From Limnephilus marmoratus (lineage: Eukaryota > Arthropoda > Insecta > Trichoptera > Limnephilidae), in NCBI GenBank assembly GCA_917880885.1, contig OU862927.1, positions 38,033,571 through 38,097,570 of the forward strand: a stretch of 64,000 nt of DNA, written 5' to 3'. Shown piece by piece: positions 1-11,159 of this stretch. A model generated the notes under the pieces. It saw only the letters and a list, made by a program, of their open reading frames with translations, had not been told where the DNA came from and ran no database searches. The first letter of the stretch is position 1. Each line of letters starts with the position of its first letter. The translations under genes and the position numbers were made by a program.

Positions 1-92
1 TTCAATCTGATTCCGTTTACTCCAGTCAACAATTCTATCAATGTCTGATTGGAGCCGAATGCAGTCCTCTAAAGTTTGTATTTCCAAGAAAA
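1..92 (-). pseudogene. LINE reverse transcriptase fragment at window edge
   Basis: The minus strand is open through this stretch and reads DCIRLQSDIDRIVDW, the segment that follows the catalytic YADD box in jockey/CR1-type LINE reverse transcriptases. It is cut by the window edge at its downstream side and has no recognisable continuation upstream past about 92. It is a dead fragment; the family cannot be fixed from 30 residues. Confidence 0.55.
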
Positions 93-775
93 GTTATAGA
101 AAGGAAGTGACCTGGAATGCAGAATGTTTCCAGCTAATAATAAGTTTTTAATGTTTCCGCTGACCACTAAAACCTGTCTACATCCCTCCAATTTTTTTTA
201 TATTATAGTTTAACCAACCCGAAGAAAGAATCTATATTATGCGGATATATTTTAAAAAATACATGCTCTTTAGTATTTCATTTTCAATATAATGAACAAA
301 GATATATCTTTTTCATGATTAGCTATTTATATTCCAAGCCTTCTGCTTCTAATGTTAATGGGGTATTCGTGAAGAAATATATTTAGCCCTCGCTGAGAGC
401 TCACAGCTATAAGGTATTATAGCGGTCTCATTTATTAACGGAATTATCACCATATATACTCTACTCCGAACAAAAGATTCCAAGAAGAGATAAGTGAGGA
501 AATATAAAGTAAATTTTGGTACAAAAAGAGAGACTGTTGGAGGTTCATTTTTCTAAGTGGGAAAAGACTAACAGTGTAAGGGCGTTTTATATCCACAGAG
601 AGGCCTAAGATTTCCACCGGAATTTGTCGTTTTAGGTTGTGCGAAAGTTTTTTTGGGAAAGGAAGAAGTTAACCTTGGTTTTGGAGAAATGTAACAATCG
701 TCATTCTATAAAAAAAAATATAGCATTTTCTGTTTTATTTTTTTTAAGAAAACAAACAGTTTCAGGCCCTCCATT
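93..775. other. No recognised feature (Orco intron)
   Basis: AT-rich sequence without a convincing coding frame, RNA gene or repeat that recurs in the window. Confidence 0.5.
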
Positions 776-1404
776 GATATGCTTGGTATAACCCTAAGTG
801 CGCAGCTCAGGTATGGGGGCTCCATTGAAGCCAGAGTAAAGTTAGCCTCCCAAAAACTGGGCTTACTGTACAGGGCCCGCAGATACTTTAATAGTACACA
901 ACTGCTAACCCTGTATCAAGTCACAAGTGCGCCCCACGGTTGAATTTTGCAGCCACCTCTGGTCTGGAGCTCCAAAATACCTGAAAAATACCCTCGGCTC
1001 AGTGCAGCAACAGGCGGTCCGTTTAATAGATTCTCCCATCTTAACAGACGGATTGCAATCTTTAGAGCACAGGCGTCGGGTGGGAATGCTATCCTTGTTC
1101 TACCAGTATTACAATGGAAGATGCTCCGAGGAACTAGCATCATTGATCCCTTCGGCACCGGTGCATAGTCGGGAAACACGCCAGACGCGTGCCCAACATT
1201 TGTACACTGTCGACATTTGTCACATGAGAACGGGTCGTTTCTTCGACTCGTTCTTGTGTTCAACAGCTCGGCTGTGGAATGATTTGCCGGCCTCTGTGTT
1301 TCTTTCTTCCTACAACATGGGTCTCTTCAAGACCAATGTTGGAAACCCTGAGGGAATTTATTTTCCTCAGGGTCTCCTGTGTGGAGTTAATGTAAAAAAA
1401 AACA
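776..1404 (+). pseudogene. LINE-A copy 1: C-terminal end of reverse transcriptase ORF plus 3' tail
   Basis: The plus strand encodes the C-terminal part of a non-LTR retrotransposon ORF2. It starts with LGITLSAQLRYGGSIEARVK, typical of the region after the RT thumb, and continues through RARRYF, SHLWSGAPKYLKNTL, RLIDSPILTDGLQSLEHRR and RLWNDLPASVF. A frame shift lies near 925. The end carries the hairpin CCCTGAGG/CCTCAGGG, then CTCCTGTGTGGAGTTAATG and an A-rich tail at about 1394-1403. The copy is heavily 5'-truncated. A second copy of the same family lies inverted at 2325-2926, and short elements at 3.4, 3.8, 12.4, 48.0 and 63.8 kb share its 3' tail. The exact clade is not certain. Confidence 0.72.
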
Positions 1405-1435
1405 GTTACCCATTTTTTAAATACATATTTAATCA

Positions 1436-1505
1436 TTGAATCGAAAATTTGAAACAGAAAATTCAGGAAAACGCTAACGTCTAGAAATATGACCCAAAGG
1501 TATAG
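1436..1505 (-). repeat. SINE-2 tail fragment, minus strand
   Basis: Reads on the minus strand as the segment TCTAGA...CTGTTTCAAATTTTCGATT that follows the tRNA-like head in the SINE-2 copy immediately to the right (1508-1710), so the two copies are inverted and almost abutting. Confidence 0.5.
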
Positions 1506-1507
1506 GG

Positions 1508-1710
1508 TCTTATTAGCTCAGTGGTAGAGCATCAACCCGGCAAGGCTAACGTCCCGGCTTGATTTCCTAGATGAAACTGTATCTTTTTATGATTCCTCTG
1601 TTTCAAATTTCCTATTGAGAGTCGCTAATATTGCCTTCAGTGATTAAATATTACAATTTCAGGTTTTTTCTCATTAGGTTCAAAATAAAAATAAATATTC
1701 ATCCTACACT
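1508..1710 (+). repeat. SINE-2 copy with tRNA-like promoter
   Basis: A tRNA-derived SINE. TAGCTCAGTGGTAGAGC at about 1514 matches the pol III A box and D arm, and a degenerate B box (GGCTTGATTTCC) follows about 40 bases later. The body TTTCAAATTT...GAGAGTCGCTAATATTG recurs at 41821-41990 and, inverted, at 39577-39655, with a weaker match at 43650-44035. The B box has decayed from the expected GGTTCGANTCC, so this copy is probably not transcribed. Confidence 0.6.
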
Positions 1711-1789
1711 TGCATGAACTACCACCCCCTCCCCCCCCTCCTCCCCCTTCCCACTCCTCCATATCCATCGACACCTTTAGGTATGTGTC

Positions 1790-2010
1790 TATTGTTGTAA
1801 TTAATAATAATAGCCTTTATTCAGACAGTAAATTACATTATCATGCATCAACTCGCTGTCTGTATGTCACTAGTTGACAAAGGCCTCCTCCAACTGTCAC
1901 CATTTCTCTCATTATCATTAGCTACTCATGTCCATGTACCACCTGCTATGCTTTGTTGTCGTCAACCCACCGTCTAAATGGCCTCGTTTTCTCTTCTTGT
2001 CACTTGTAAA
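1790..2010 (-). pseudogene. Possible LINE 3' end, minus strand
   Basis: Read on the minus strand there is a stretch like the end of an RTE-type ORF2 (RRWVDD, then a decayed frame), followed by AATAAAGG and ATT repeats that could be a polyadenylation signal and tail. Frames are broken, so the assignment rests on a short pattern only. Confidence 0.25.
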
Positions 2011-2256
2011 CCAATTCATGACTAATTTTGACCATTTTCACTTCCTCTGATTGTATGGCCTGACCATTTCCACTTTAGCTTTTTATTTTTTTATGACATC
2101 TTTTGTTCTTGTTGGTTTCTTGATGGTTGCAATTTTTAATCTATCGGACGGTCATTTCCCTACCATGCTTCTTTCCATGGAGTTTTGACATGTTTCGAGC
2201 ATCTTATTGTGAATTTTATAATTAGTTTTTTTGTTGTAATTTGTTTTAGGTAAACC

Positions 2257-2284
2257 CTGATGAAGTAAGCATTGCTTAAGAAAC
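2257..2284 (+). other. Hammerhead-like motif CTGATGA-hairpin-GAAAC
   Basis: CTGATGA at 2257-2263 and GAAAC at 2280-2284 enclose a small hairpin, TAAGC-ATT-GCTTA. The arrangement recurs at five other loci in the window (12818, 42348, 43735, 44474, 47291). It resembles the CUGANGA...GAAA core of hammerhead ribozymes but has extra bases between the core and the stem. Confidence 0.35.
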
Positions 2285-2324
2285 ATGTTAGTTTTTTTTT
2301 ACAATAAACATGGTTAAAACTAAG

Positions 2325-2926
2325 TTGTCTATTTTTTTTTTTTACATTAACTCCACACAGAAGGCCCTGACGAAAATAATTTCCCTCAGGGCCTATGTCA
2401 TCTGGGATGCTGTGTGGAGGGTCTTTTTGAGGAGAGGAAGGAATGAACATTGGTTTTGAAGAGACCCATGTTGTAGGAAGGAGGACACACAGAGGCCGGC
2501 AAATCATTCCACAGCCGAGCTGTTGAACACTAGAACGAGTCGAAGAAACGACCCGTTCTCATGTGGCAAATGTCAACCCTGTACAAATGTTGGGCACGCA
2601 TTTGGCGTGTTTCCCGACTATGCACCGGTGCCGAAGGGATCAATGATGCTAGTTCCTCGGAGCATCTTCCATTGTAATACCGGTAGAACAAGGATAGCAT
2701 TCCCACCCGACGCCTGTGCTCTAAAGATTGCAATCCGTCTGTTAAGATGGGAGAATCTATCAAACGGACCGCCCGTTTCTGCACAGAGTCGAGGGTATTT
2801 TTCAGGTATTTCGGAGCTTCAGACCAGAGGTGGCTGCCAAATTCAACCATGGGGTTTGTAGAGGGTTAGCAGTTGTGTACTATTAAAGTATCTGCGGGCC
2901 CTGTACAGTACGCCCAGTTTCTGAAA
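2325..2926 (-). pseudogene. LINE-A copy 2: C-terminal RT end plus 3' hairpin tail
   Basis: Second copy of the LINE at 776-1404, inverted relative to it. The minus strand reads the same protein segments (SHLWSEAPKYLKNTL, LIDSPILTDGLQSLEHRR, NMGLFKTNV) and then a 3' region with the outer stem CTCCACACAG/CTGTGTGGAG around the inner stem GGCCCTGA/TCAGGGCC, ending in TTAATGTAAAAAAA at 2325-2345. Frameshifts break the coding part near 2520 and 2855. The copy is 5'-truncated at about 2926, close to where copy 1 also begins to lose similarity. Confidence 0.72.
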
Positions 2927-3382
2927 ATTTCTATTAATTTTGTACCCAAGTATTATTATCTCAAGTTATTATGTCTGACGCAAACTCCACGAAAAGGGTT
3001 CCACGGATAGTACAGCAGACCCGTTCCCCTAAGTAAATTTGTATTACATTGAAGCTTTCGATTAAAATTTCGCCCAGTTGCACACCGGTACCTACGAGTA
3101 CCATGACAACTCCCTAGACATCTGATCCTTCCCTTGCTTGAGTCAAATTTTGTATAATTGTGTACATCGTTATTCTGTAGAGCCTGCTCGGATTATCTTT
3201 CTAAGGCTGTATATATCTTTATCGTATCAGTTTACAGTAGTATAATTATTCAATCTTAAGTATAATTTTAGTGACAGAGGCATAACGAAGACCACAAAGA
3301 TAAGACCAGTGGTTATTTATCGAACTAGTAGACCAACTCGACCCAAATCATCTTCGTATTGTAACAATACTGGCACTTTTTT
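2927..3382. other. No recognised feature (Orco intron)
   Basis: No coding frame or shared repeat seen. Confidence 0.45.
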
Positions 3383-3765
3383 TAACCTTAGCTCCGCACA
3401 GGAGGCCCTAAGGAAAACAATTCCTCTTAGAGCCTATGTCATCTTTGGGGATGCTTTGTGGAGTCTTTTTAGGAAAGGAAGGAGGGAATCTGGGAGTCAG
3501 TGTGTCCATGAGTGACGGACATACGAATGCGATGTTCCGAGAGAGTACGGCTGGAGAAGTCAATGGGAATCCCTTAACCACTCTCTCCCGATCCCTCCTA
3601 TCTGCAGCTGGTAGGCAGATGCATCTGACGCCAAGACCCAAGACCCGGACAAACCTCACCCCATGAACCTTGGGGTGACCTATGGCTTGACTGTTGGTTA
3701 TCCAATAAATAGTTTTCGGGGCGGCGGTACCCATGCCAGCCTCCCAAATTGAATGGGCACTAAGT
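3383..3765 (-). repeat. Short element S1 sharing the LINE-A 3' hairpin tail
   Basis: A roughly 380-bp non-coding element on the minus strand. It starts near GCATGGGTACCGCCGCCCC, contains TTGGATAACCAAC and TGGGGTGAGGTTTGT, and ends with the tail shared with LINE-A: stem CTCTAAG/CTTAGGG followed by GCCTCCTGTGCGGAG and an A-rich end at 3383. Related copies are at 3803-4204, 12392-12793, 47965-49130 and 63826-64000. It looks like a short partner element mobilised by the LINE-A machinery. No pol III A or B box was found, so it may instead be an internally different LINE 3' UTR. Confidence 0.55.
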
Positions 3766-3802
3766 CAGAACCAAATTCAATAATAAAACGCTTGCACAGA
3801 TT

Positions 3803-4204
3803 TATTTTGGGGGGTGGATGTGGATACCGGGAAGCACTTATTGGATAACCAACATCTTTTCTGTAGGTCACCCCAAGTGGTTTTCTACATTTGGTGGCTT
3901 AGCAAGGGTGCCCAGGTTCATGAGGCGAAGTTTGTCTTGGACTATGCGGCGGATGGGCCGGATCAAGAGAGACTGGTTGAGGTAGGCCTCTTGAACTCTC
4001 CAACCGAGATCTTGATGGAAGATGTGTGCCCAGGAGTGATGGATATCTCCATCACTCCTGGGCACACTAACCCCCAGATTCCTATTAACCTCTCATATCT
4101 TTTTCCTTCCCAGAAGTTCCTCTCCCCATTTCTTTAAGATGATCTTCCAGGAAGCATCGCCTAAGATGACACAGACCCTGAGGGAAATTATTTCCTCAGG
4201 GCCG
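3803..4204 (+). repeat. Short element S2, head-to-head with S1
   Basis: Plus-strand copy of the S1 family. It begins at TTTTGGGGGGTGGATGTGG, contains TTGGATAACCAACATC and the CACTCCTGGGCACACT segment, and ends in CCCTGAGG/CCTCAGGG and GGCCGTCTGT at about 4204. It lies about 40 bp from S1 in opposite orientation. Internally it has a local duplication or palindrome at 4027-4063 (AGGAGTGATGGATATC next to TCCATCACTCCT). Confidence 0.55.
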
Positions 4205-5059
4205 TCTGTAATGCAAAACAAAATTAAAAAAGAATAGGTAATGAATATGCTGATATCGATCATGCCGGTATTCTATCCTTATATGAACGATGCATAAAAC
4301 AACATTTGCCTCAAGTACCATGTAACCATAATGTACAATGTAACCATTATATAATCTACCACTACTTACACTCTAATATCAATGCTTTAGAAATACATCA
4401 TTGTTACATATATAGCGCAATAATCCATAATACCTACTTATTTTTATCTTATACGATTCTCTTATACTTTACATTTATATTGTTGCATTTTTTATGTTGT
4501 TGAACGATTCATATAATGTTAATAGAATTATGTTGATGTCACATGTTTTGCCATGAAAAGAAATAAATAAATGATGACTATTATTATTTTACATAATTTA
4601 TTAACTACCAGTTGAAGTCCCCGGTGATGCACACTGCCCAGGCTATAGGTACACAGAGTTTTCAAAATCAAATTTAGACAGTGACCTTCCTCTTGTTTTG
4701 AAGGTCACATGGTCAAAATTTCATCAACCCCGTCATTTAAGTGTAGATTTGCATACAAATCAATTTCACACCTTGCCAGCCCGCTCGTCCACCACATACC
4801 GATATTCTCGTTTAAAGCCGCTCGCCAGGGCCTAGCAGCAAAAATCTGCGGAGCAAAATAATTTTTATTTTTGTTTAAACTGTTTTTTTTTTTCATCTTC
4901 CTCCTGCCAAATCTATAGCATGTTAAATTATATACATATATTTATTATTTACAACTTAATCCTTAAAAACAAAACAAAAAAATACTTTACTTTATTTTAT
5001 TTTGAATCAGATCTCAAAACTATGGTCACCCTAAAAGTCTACATTAATGTACTACCTAG
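4205..5059. other. No recognised gene; repeat scraps
   Basis: AT-rich intron sequence. A piece at about 4780-4800 (CCAGCCCGCTCGTCCACCAC) recurs at about 5800-5818, so it belongs to the decayed repeat family annotated at 5275-5990. Confidence 0.4.
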
Positions 5060-5272
5060 CGCCATCAGTTTAGTGGGTACCCATAATCTCAATCTGTAAG
5101 AAATACAACAATATTGTTCTTTCAAAATCTGTATAATTTTGTGTTATTTTGTTAACTTGTATAATTATTGTTAACCCCAACACAGGCTTGTCCTAGTGAG
5201 GTAACAAATTGTATTGTAAACATTTTTACCTACAGTGTAAAGAAACAATAAATAAATAAATAAATAAAAAAT
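5060..5272 (+). repeat. Likely LINE 3' end with (AAAT)n tail
   Basis: An AT-rich untranslated-looking stretch ending in CAATAAATAAATAAATAAAT at 5248-5267, the usual A-rich microsatellite tail of a non-LTR element. No coding part remains. Confidence 0.3.
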
Positions 5273-5274
5273 TA

Positions 5275-5480
5275 ACCATCGCGGGCATGCACACATCAAA
5301 TCCCCAAAGTTTAATCGCAATTAAATGAACGGTTTAGCAACGCGTAATTTCATGATGGCAGAGCTCGCAGTACACAGAAACCATCGCGGGCATGCCCACA
5401 TCAAATCCCCAAAGTTTCATCGCAACCGGATGAATGGTTTAACAACGCATAGCGGACATACATACATATACACATACAAA
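5275..5480 (+). repeat. Tandem pair of a dispersed repeat (family R)
   Basis: Two adjacent degenerate copies with CATCGCGGGCATGC, TCAAATCCCCAAAGTTT and ATGAACGGTTTA (about 5278-5345 and 5382-5455). The same unit occurs twice at 37625-37800. The pattern is a common insect interspersed repeat, probably the 3' end of an RTE-like element. Confidence 0.5.
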
Positions 5481-5559
5481 CATTTTTAGATTTTTATATA
5501 TATATAGATATTTTTCAATCAATTTACACAAAACCTTGACAAATTATATACCTAAACCT

Positions 5560-5995
5560 TCATCATGAATCCCTCCATTGGTGAAAAACCGCATGAAAAT
5601 CCGTTCAGTAGTTTTTGAGTTTATCGCGAACAGACAGACAGACGCGGCGAAGGTTTTAATTTATAATAACTAGCTGACCTGGCCACGCGTTCCTGTCGCT
5701 AACGAAACACAACGCCATCTACTGGATGCTTAACCAACCTTTATAACCACCGCCATCTGTTAATTTGCAAACAAATCAAATCCACACCGCCCGCTTACCA
5801 GCCCGCTCGTCCACCACACAGACTTCTCCTTTTATTCAATCAAATTTTCACAAATTTGACAAATTATATACCTAAAACCTTCTCACGAATCACTCTATCT
5901 ACTGAAGAAAACCGCATAAAAATCCGTTCAGTAGTTTTGAGTTTATCGCGAACAGACAGAGCGGCGCTGCGGAGGACTTTAATTTAGTATATGTA
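5560..5995 (+). repeat. Two copies of the 'AAATCCGTTCAGTAGTTTT' dispersed repeat
   Basis: Two tandem copies contain TTGACAAATTATATACCTAA, GCATGAAAATCCGTTCAGTA, then TTTATCGCGAACAGACAGA and an AGGTTTTAATTTATAATA-like end (about 5576-5672 and 5860-5995). Between them is CTAGCTGACCTGGCCACGCG, a typical junction sequence of this insect repeat. Further copies, some inverted, are at 38298-38740. Confidence 0.5.
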
Positions 5996-5999
5996 GAAA

Positions 6000-6690
6000 A
6001 TACATGCTCGTAAGCAAAAATAACGCATTGGATGATAATCTTTATATTGCTGGAACAAAACTAGAGAAGGTACAGAGTATTGTATACTTGCGCTGCAATG
6101 TAAATGATAGATGGGATCCTTCAGTTGAAATCAAATGCCGCATTGAGCAAGCTCGTGTAACTTTATCCGCATGAAAAAAATGTTCTGCAGTCATGATCTC
6201 AACCTTGGATTACGAATGAGAATGGTCAGATGCTACGTGTTTTCGATATTATTTTACGGAATGGAAGCACCGAAGCATGGACGCTTACTGAAGAACTAAT
6301 TAGGCGACTTGAGGCATTCGAGATGTGGATCTACAGAAGAATACTTAAAATAAGCTGGATGGACAGGGTTACAAATGAAGATGTTATGGTTCGGATGAAT
6401 AAAGAAAAGAAAGTAATTAAAACTATAAAAATCCGAAAACTTCAATTTCTTGGACATGTGATGAGACATCCGGAGAAGTATGAGATCCTGCATCTCATAA
6501 TGCAGGGAAAGATTGCCGGAAGACGGGGCCCTGGAAGAAGGAGAACCTCATGGCTGAAAAACCTGAGACAGTGGTTTGGCCAGTCTACCGTGGAGCTGTT
6601 CCGGGCCGCAGTAAACAAAGTCCGCATAGCTAGCATGATAGCCAACGTCCGTTGAACGGACAGGGCACAAGAAGAAGAAGATAATTGTGA
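6000..6690 (+). pseudogene. RTE-type LINE ORF2 C-terminal remnant
   Basis: The plus strand carries the C-terminal domain of an endonuclease/reverse-transcriptase LINE. NALDDNLYIAGTKLEKVQ precedes a broken RT thumb. An open segment at 6230-6655 then reads FEMWIYRRILKISW, the tail motif LQFLGHVMRHPEKYEILHLI, GKIAGRRGPGRRRTSWLKNL and a final IANVR. This GH(V/I)-RGPGRR signature marks the ends of these elements. At least one frameshift (about 6175-6230) disables it. A related remnant on the same strand lies at 16915-17490. Confidence 0.72.
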
Positions 6691-7085
6691 TTGACAGCGC
6701 TCGGCGAATTATGTCTGTGTTTATTAGGAATGAACATTGTATTCCATGGCAATACTTTGTTCCCTCCACTCTATCCTCCCCGCCCCCCGGTCAGTTCGCA
6801 ATAATTCAGTGTAAAAGACAGTAGAATTGCATTTTACGCAACTCGGATTTTTGGGATTATTCGTAAGTAACCGGGCCGTGATAAGCTCTCCTCGTAAATA
6901 TCGCATAAAACACGCGTTGCAATATTCATTTGGAAACGATTTTAATACGAAGTGAAAACAAACAATAAAAAAATAAAGTCACACGCCATAGAAGTGAAAC
7001 TAGAAAGTCGCTAGATGTAGCTTTCTTTTCTTTTGCCAGTTTATTTTAAAGTGGTTTGAAGATTGGATATTGATTTCACAAAATA
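6691..7085. other. No recognised feature
   Basis: No convincing gene or repeat. The only open stretches are short and not family-like. Confidence 0.4.
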
Positions 7086-7109
7086 ATTTATTTTTTTTGG
7101 ATTTAGGAT

Positions 7110-7205
7110 TAGTATTGCGTAGGATTCGAACCCCCGTTCGCTTGATGTCTGTCTCTCTGGCCGCTAAGACTTCAGGCACCTTGCACAACTACGCTATGGA
7201 AGGAA
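7110..7205 (-). repeat. tRNA-like SINE head
   Basis: On the minus strand TAGCGTAGTTG (7186-7196) fits the pol III A box and GGTTCGAATCC (7122-7132) is a perfect B box, about 55 bases apart. No acceptor stem pairs across the ends, so this is a tRNA-derived SINE or a decayed tRNA pseudogene rather than a working tRNA. Confidence 0.5.
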
Positions 7206-7329
7206 TTTGTCGCGTTATATTAGAACCGAGTATTTGTGTAGAAGTGAGTTGTGACACATTTCCGTTTCACCCGAATTTCAAGTCACTAACGGCCCTAAAG
7301 AAGTTCCACTTCAAAAACTCATAGTGATG

Positions 7330-10300
7330 CCCTGAGAGGAAACACATCTTTAAATTGCAGAGAATTCTTTCCACTCTTATTCCTGTGAGTAATTTCCTTT
7401 TAAAATACAATTATTTGCATTTTATAGGCGCAAAAATCATTTTGCCGTGTATTATAAAACCTCCATCTGAAACAATTATTGTTCTGTAACCTTCCAGAAA
7501 GAGCCGTTTATACTTTTGGCCGTGAAAATCTCGTCCAGAAATATGGCGTATTTTTCAGATGGTCAAAATATTTCTGCTTTACAATAAAATGCTAATAAAT
7601 GGAATATTTCCAAACATATCCGAAAACTAAAAACTGTTTCTGAAAGATGATGAAATACACATTCTAATTTCACAATTCTAAATAAACATATAATTTGTGA
7701 AATATAAAAAATTTGCATTCAAACATAAAAAAGTTTTAAAAATTTCTCACCTTACATTTTTTCTAACAAAAATTACTGATAACAAAAAAATATAAAAACG
7801 GATACTTATTTTATTAGACAAATGTAATATAAACGTTATCGTTGCCTCACTTTTTTATCATTCTGTATAAAAATAATTAATAAAAAATTCTCAAAGTTAT
7901 AAATTTTCTTTCAAAATTCAAATTTTAAACTTTGGTTTCATAAAGGTGTACATATTACTTTTTTGTGGTTATTTTTTATTTGAATATAAAGCGTGGTATT
8001 TTTCCTTTCTAAAACCGTTTAAAACATATTTCTCGCTATGATCGTAAAGGAGTTACAGCGATTTATATGAAACCTGTGTGAGCTGGGACAAATATGTCTC
8101 CTGTGATTAAATGGGCTAGAAAACGTCTAGAAATTTTTTATTTCTTCTTCAGTCTGAGCCGAGAGGATCGTGGCCCCTACAGCAATTTCCATGGTAGACA
8201 AGGCTGTATTATTTTAAGTACTTATAACAAAAGAGACCAGTAATAGAGTCGTCAGGCGTATCGATTTCAAACACGTAAGTAAGAAAGACATATTAACGAT
8301 CATGCTATCATACACTACCATCCCTATCTATGCTTTATTACCCTCGCCAAGTCATTAAATATGTATTGCCGCGAAAGCCCTGAGAAAGCACCAAGTGACG
8401 TTGAATATTTAAGCACAGAACAGGCCAACGTTTAAGGACACGGATAACAACTGGGGTGTCAGTAAAGTGGGTGTTCCTCCCTCACCTGAAGGGGCCCGAA
8501 GGAATTAGGGTCGTCCCTTTACACGGGTACCGCGGGTATTAATTATTGATTGATTGTCATATAATACGATTATAATGCCATCATGTTCGACGGTTGTAAA
8601 TACTGAGTCGATTTGGGTTTTAAATGCTTCATTTCGGATTAATTTTGAGGGTGAAGGGAGAAATTAATTGAATTTATAAGCGTTTAATATTTCTGTAGTA
8701 GATGAAGTGTTAAGGCGCCGTAACCGCGCTCAAAAAGAAGAAGATGGAGAGATATTTACTTACGAATGTTAGAGAAGCGCGCTAATATTTAAAGCGATAA
8801 AATCGATGCGAAAATGGTGAAAATGTTTAATAAAACACGACTAGTTTAAAATTGAGCAAAATTCTCTTCATACATACCTAGTAAAATAACTGACACAGGC
8901 TTGAAAATAATAATTTTCGGAGTATACTTTGCGGTTTTCTTTCTATCGAGAGAATTTCATATAATTTGCCTTTCGACACGGGCAATGTATAGATATTATC
9001 TTCAAAAATAACATTTTTTAAGAGCTTAAAAACTTCAAATGTCTAAAGTCAAATGTAAGAAATCGGTAGAAATTCGGGTAGCGGCGGCTTAATAGAAATC
9101 AGGGACGACAGAATACAACATAGCACGATTAAATATGAAAATAGGATGTCGATATTGCGGATATGGAAGGACAAAGAAGAGCGATGTCTGTTAGAGCAGG
9201 TATGCTGTCAAGGCGATTTCACTTTTGCAGTAGAAACTTCAAATGGATAATGTTCAACCCATTCTACACACTGCTGTATGTATACATCAGAACTGTGGGT
9301 AGATTAAACTGCATTCCAATGACATAATTTAAGTTAAAAGTCGTTTACAATAACTGCTCCGCCTACCGAGATTGCAGTGCTACGGAAATGTATCTGGAGG
9401 AATGGGTGCGCTCTTTCAGAGCAATGGCAGAAGACGGAAACGACTATTTTCATAAATTTTAGTATTTAATATTTTAAACTTCTTTTCTGCTTTAGTATAT
9501 GACCTATGTGCTATGCAAAGTTATTTTGTCGATTTTTAATTATTTCGAAATACGGAATGTATTTCATTGTATTACCCCTGCATACATTCTAGAATAAACT
9601 ATTATCTAATGGTATTATTATCTTAATGACTGTACAGTTTAGGTTTATTGTAAGCGGCGCCCTCTGTTATTTAAAAAAAGTACCGTTGAAGTTACAAAAA
9701 GCACCACCGATGACAAATTGTCAAAAAGAAAATTTAAAACTTGGAATTTCTCGGATTCAAATATTTTTAAATTTCCCGGTGAGAATTTATTTTTTCTGTT
9801 AACAAAACTTTTTCAACGTTACCAATTTACAAATCATTTTTTTTTTTTTAAATTTCCCGGCCCATTTTTCGACTAATTTTTCGAGCAAAAATTTTTCGTT
9901 TTTTCTCGGAAGAATGCTTGAGTTGAGTCATGTCAAGTGTCAGATATGAAATGTAAGCTCGTAATGGCTTTATCCGTGTTTTGTGACCAAATCTGAATAG
10001 CCAGGTAGGTAGTGCTCCACCTTCCTCTTCTCCTCTCCACTACGTTCAACCTCAGAACATACCCCAATTACGGATGCCACATTGACCTGTTGGTCGAGGG
10101 GATGCCAGAATCACTGGCTCCAGACAGTTGGGTTTTTTCCTGCACTATTTCAATGTCAACATTCACAAACAAATCACGTAGCAAATTCGCTATTTCCCCT
10201 CGTACACAGTTTGGCAAGCGAATATACAAATGAAATTCAAATTTTTAATGTAACAATTTCGATGTTTAAAATATACCTACTTAAACCATTTTTTATGACA

Positions 10301-11159
10301 ACACATTATTTCTGATAAATTCAGTATATTTTTATAATTATTTTTAAAAATTTTATCCAATTGTAAAGCAATGTAATGAAAGAAATTATTTTATGCAAAC
10401 TATTATTTATTTCTAACCGCTGTGTAAAAATATAATTTTTATACATCAATGTAAAATGTAAAAGCCCCATGGGCGTATAAAAGATTAAATAAATAAAGTA
10501 TTCACATAAAAAACCTCTCTCCAATTTTCATCCCCTCCCACTCCCTTCAGCCCCACAAAATAACACAATTAATTTGAACGTTAACTATTGGTTCAGAAAA
10601 AATTATAAAAATATCAGAAGTACAATGAATGCTTCTTTTGCGAATCTACAATGGTTTTTCAGTTCTAACAAAGTATTATTATGATTTGATTAAAAACAAT
10701 GATCACAGTTTTACTAAAAAAATACCATTTAAATTCGACATGCTTTCGGTACGAAAATATGAACTGAGTAAAACCGTTGATTTCAGAAATATTAATGAAA
10801 CCATCAAAATTCCAAATGCACAAAATGCAATAGGCAGTTCCTTTGATTGCAATAGTACCCGCTGTGACAGATAATAACATCAGCACTGCACTTCAATCAT
10901 AATTCTATCAAACGTACTGGAGTTCCCACGGTTTCGATTGAGAGCGTATTCCAATGAATTTAGTCATTTTTCATACAGTTATTCGTTTATCAGCGAAGGT
11001 CTTTCAGTTCTGCCCTTTTGACAATCAATCTTATTGCTTATTAATTGTATTTTGTGATTAGTTCGTAGAACTCCATTTAATTATTAAAAATTTCATTTAA
11101 ATAAAATTTAATAATGTTATTTTATTTTTTTATTTTATTTTATTTATTTTGGAGAAAGT
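7330..11159. other. Long stretch of unassigned intron sequence
   Basis: About 3.8 kb of AT-rich DNA with no coding segment I can assign. An open frame at 10629-10874 (+) has no recognisable motif. I looked specifically on the minus strand for the next Orco exons (loop 2 to the C-terminus) and did not find them. Confidence 0.45.

Noticed and set aside
7110..7205. Functional tRNA gene on the minus strand.
   Set aside because: Boxes are good but no clover-leaf with paired acceptor ends could be drawn.
10629..10874. Small host gene on the plus strand.
   Set aside because: No motif, no splice context, and typical of chance open frames in AT-rich DNA.
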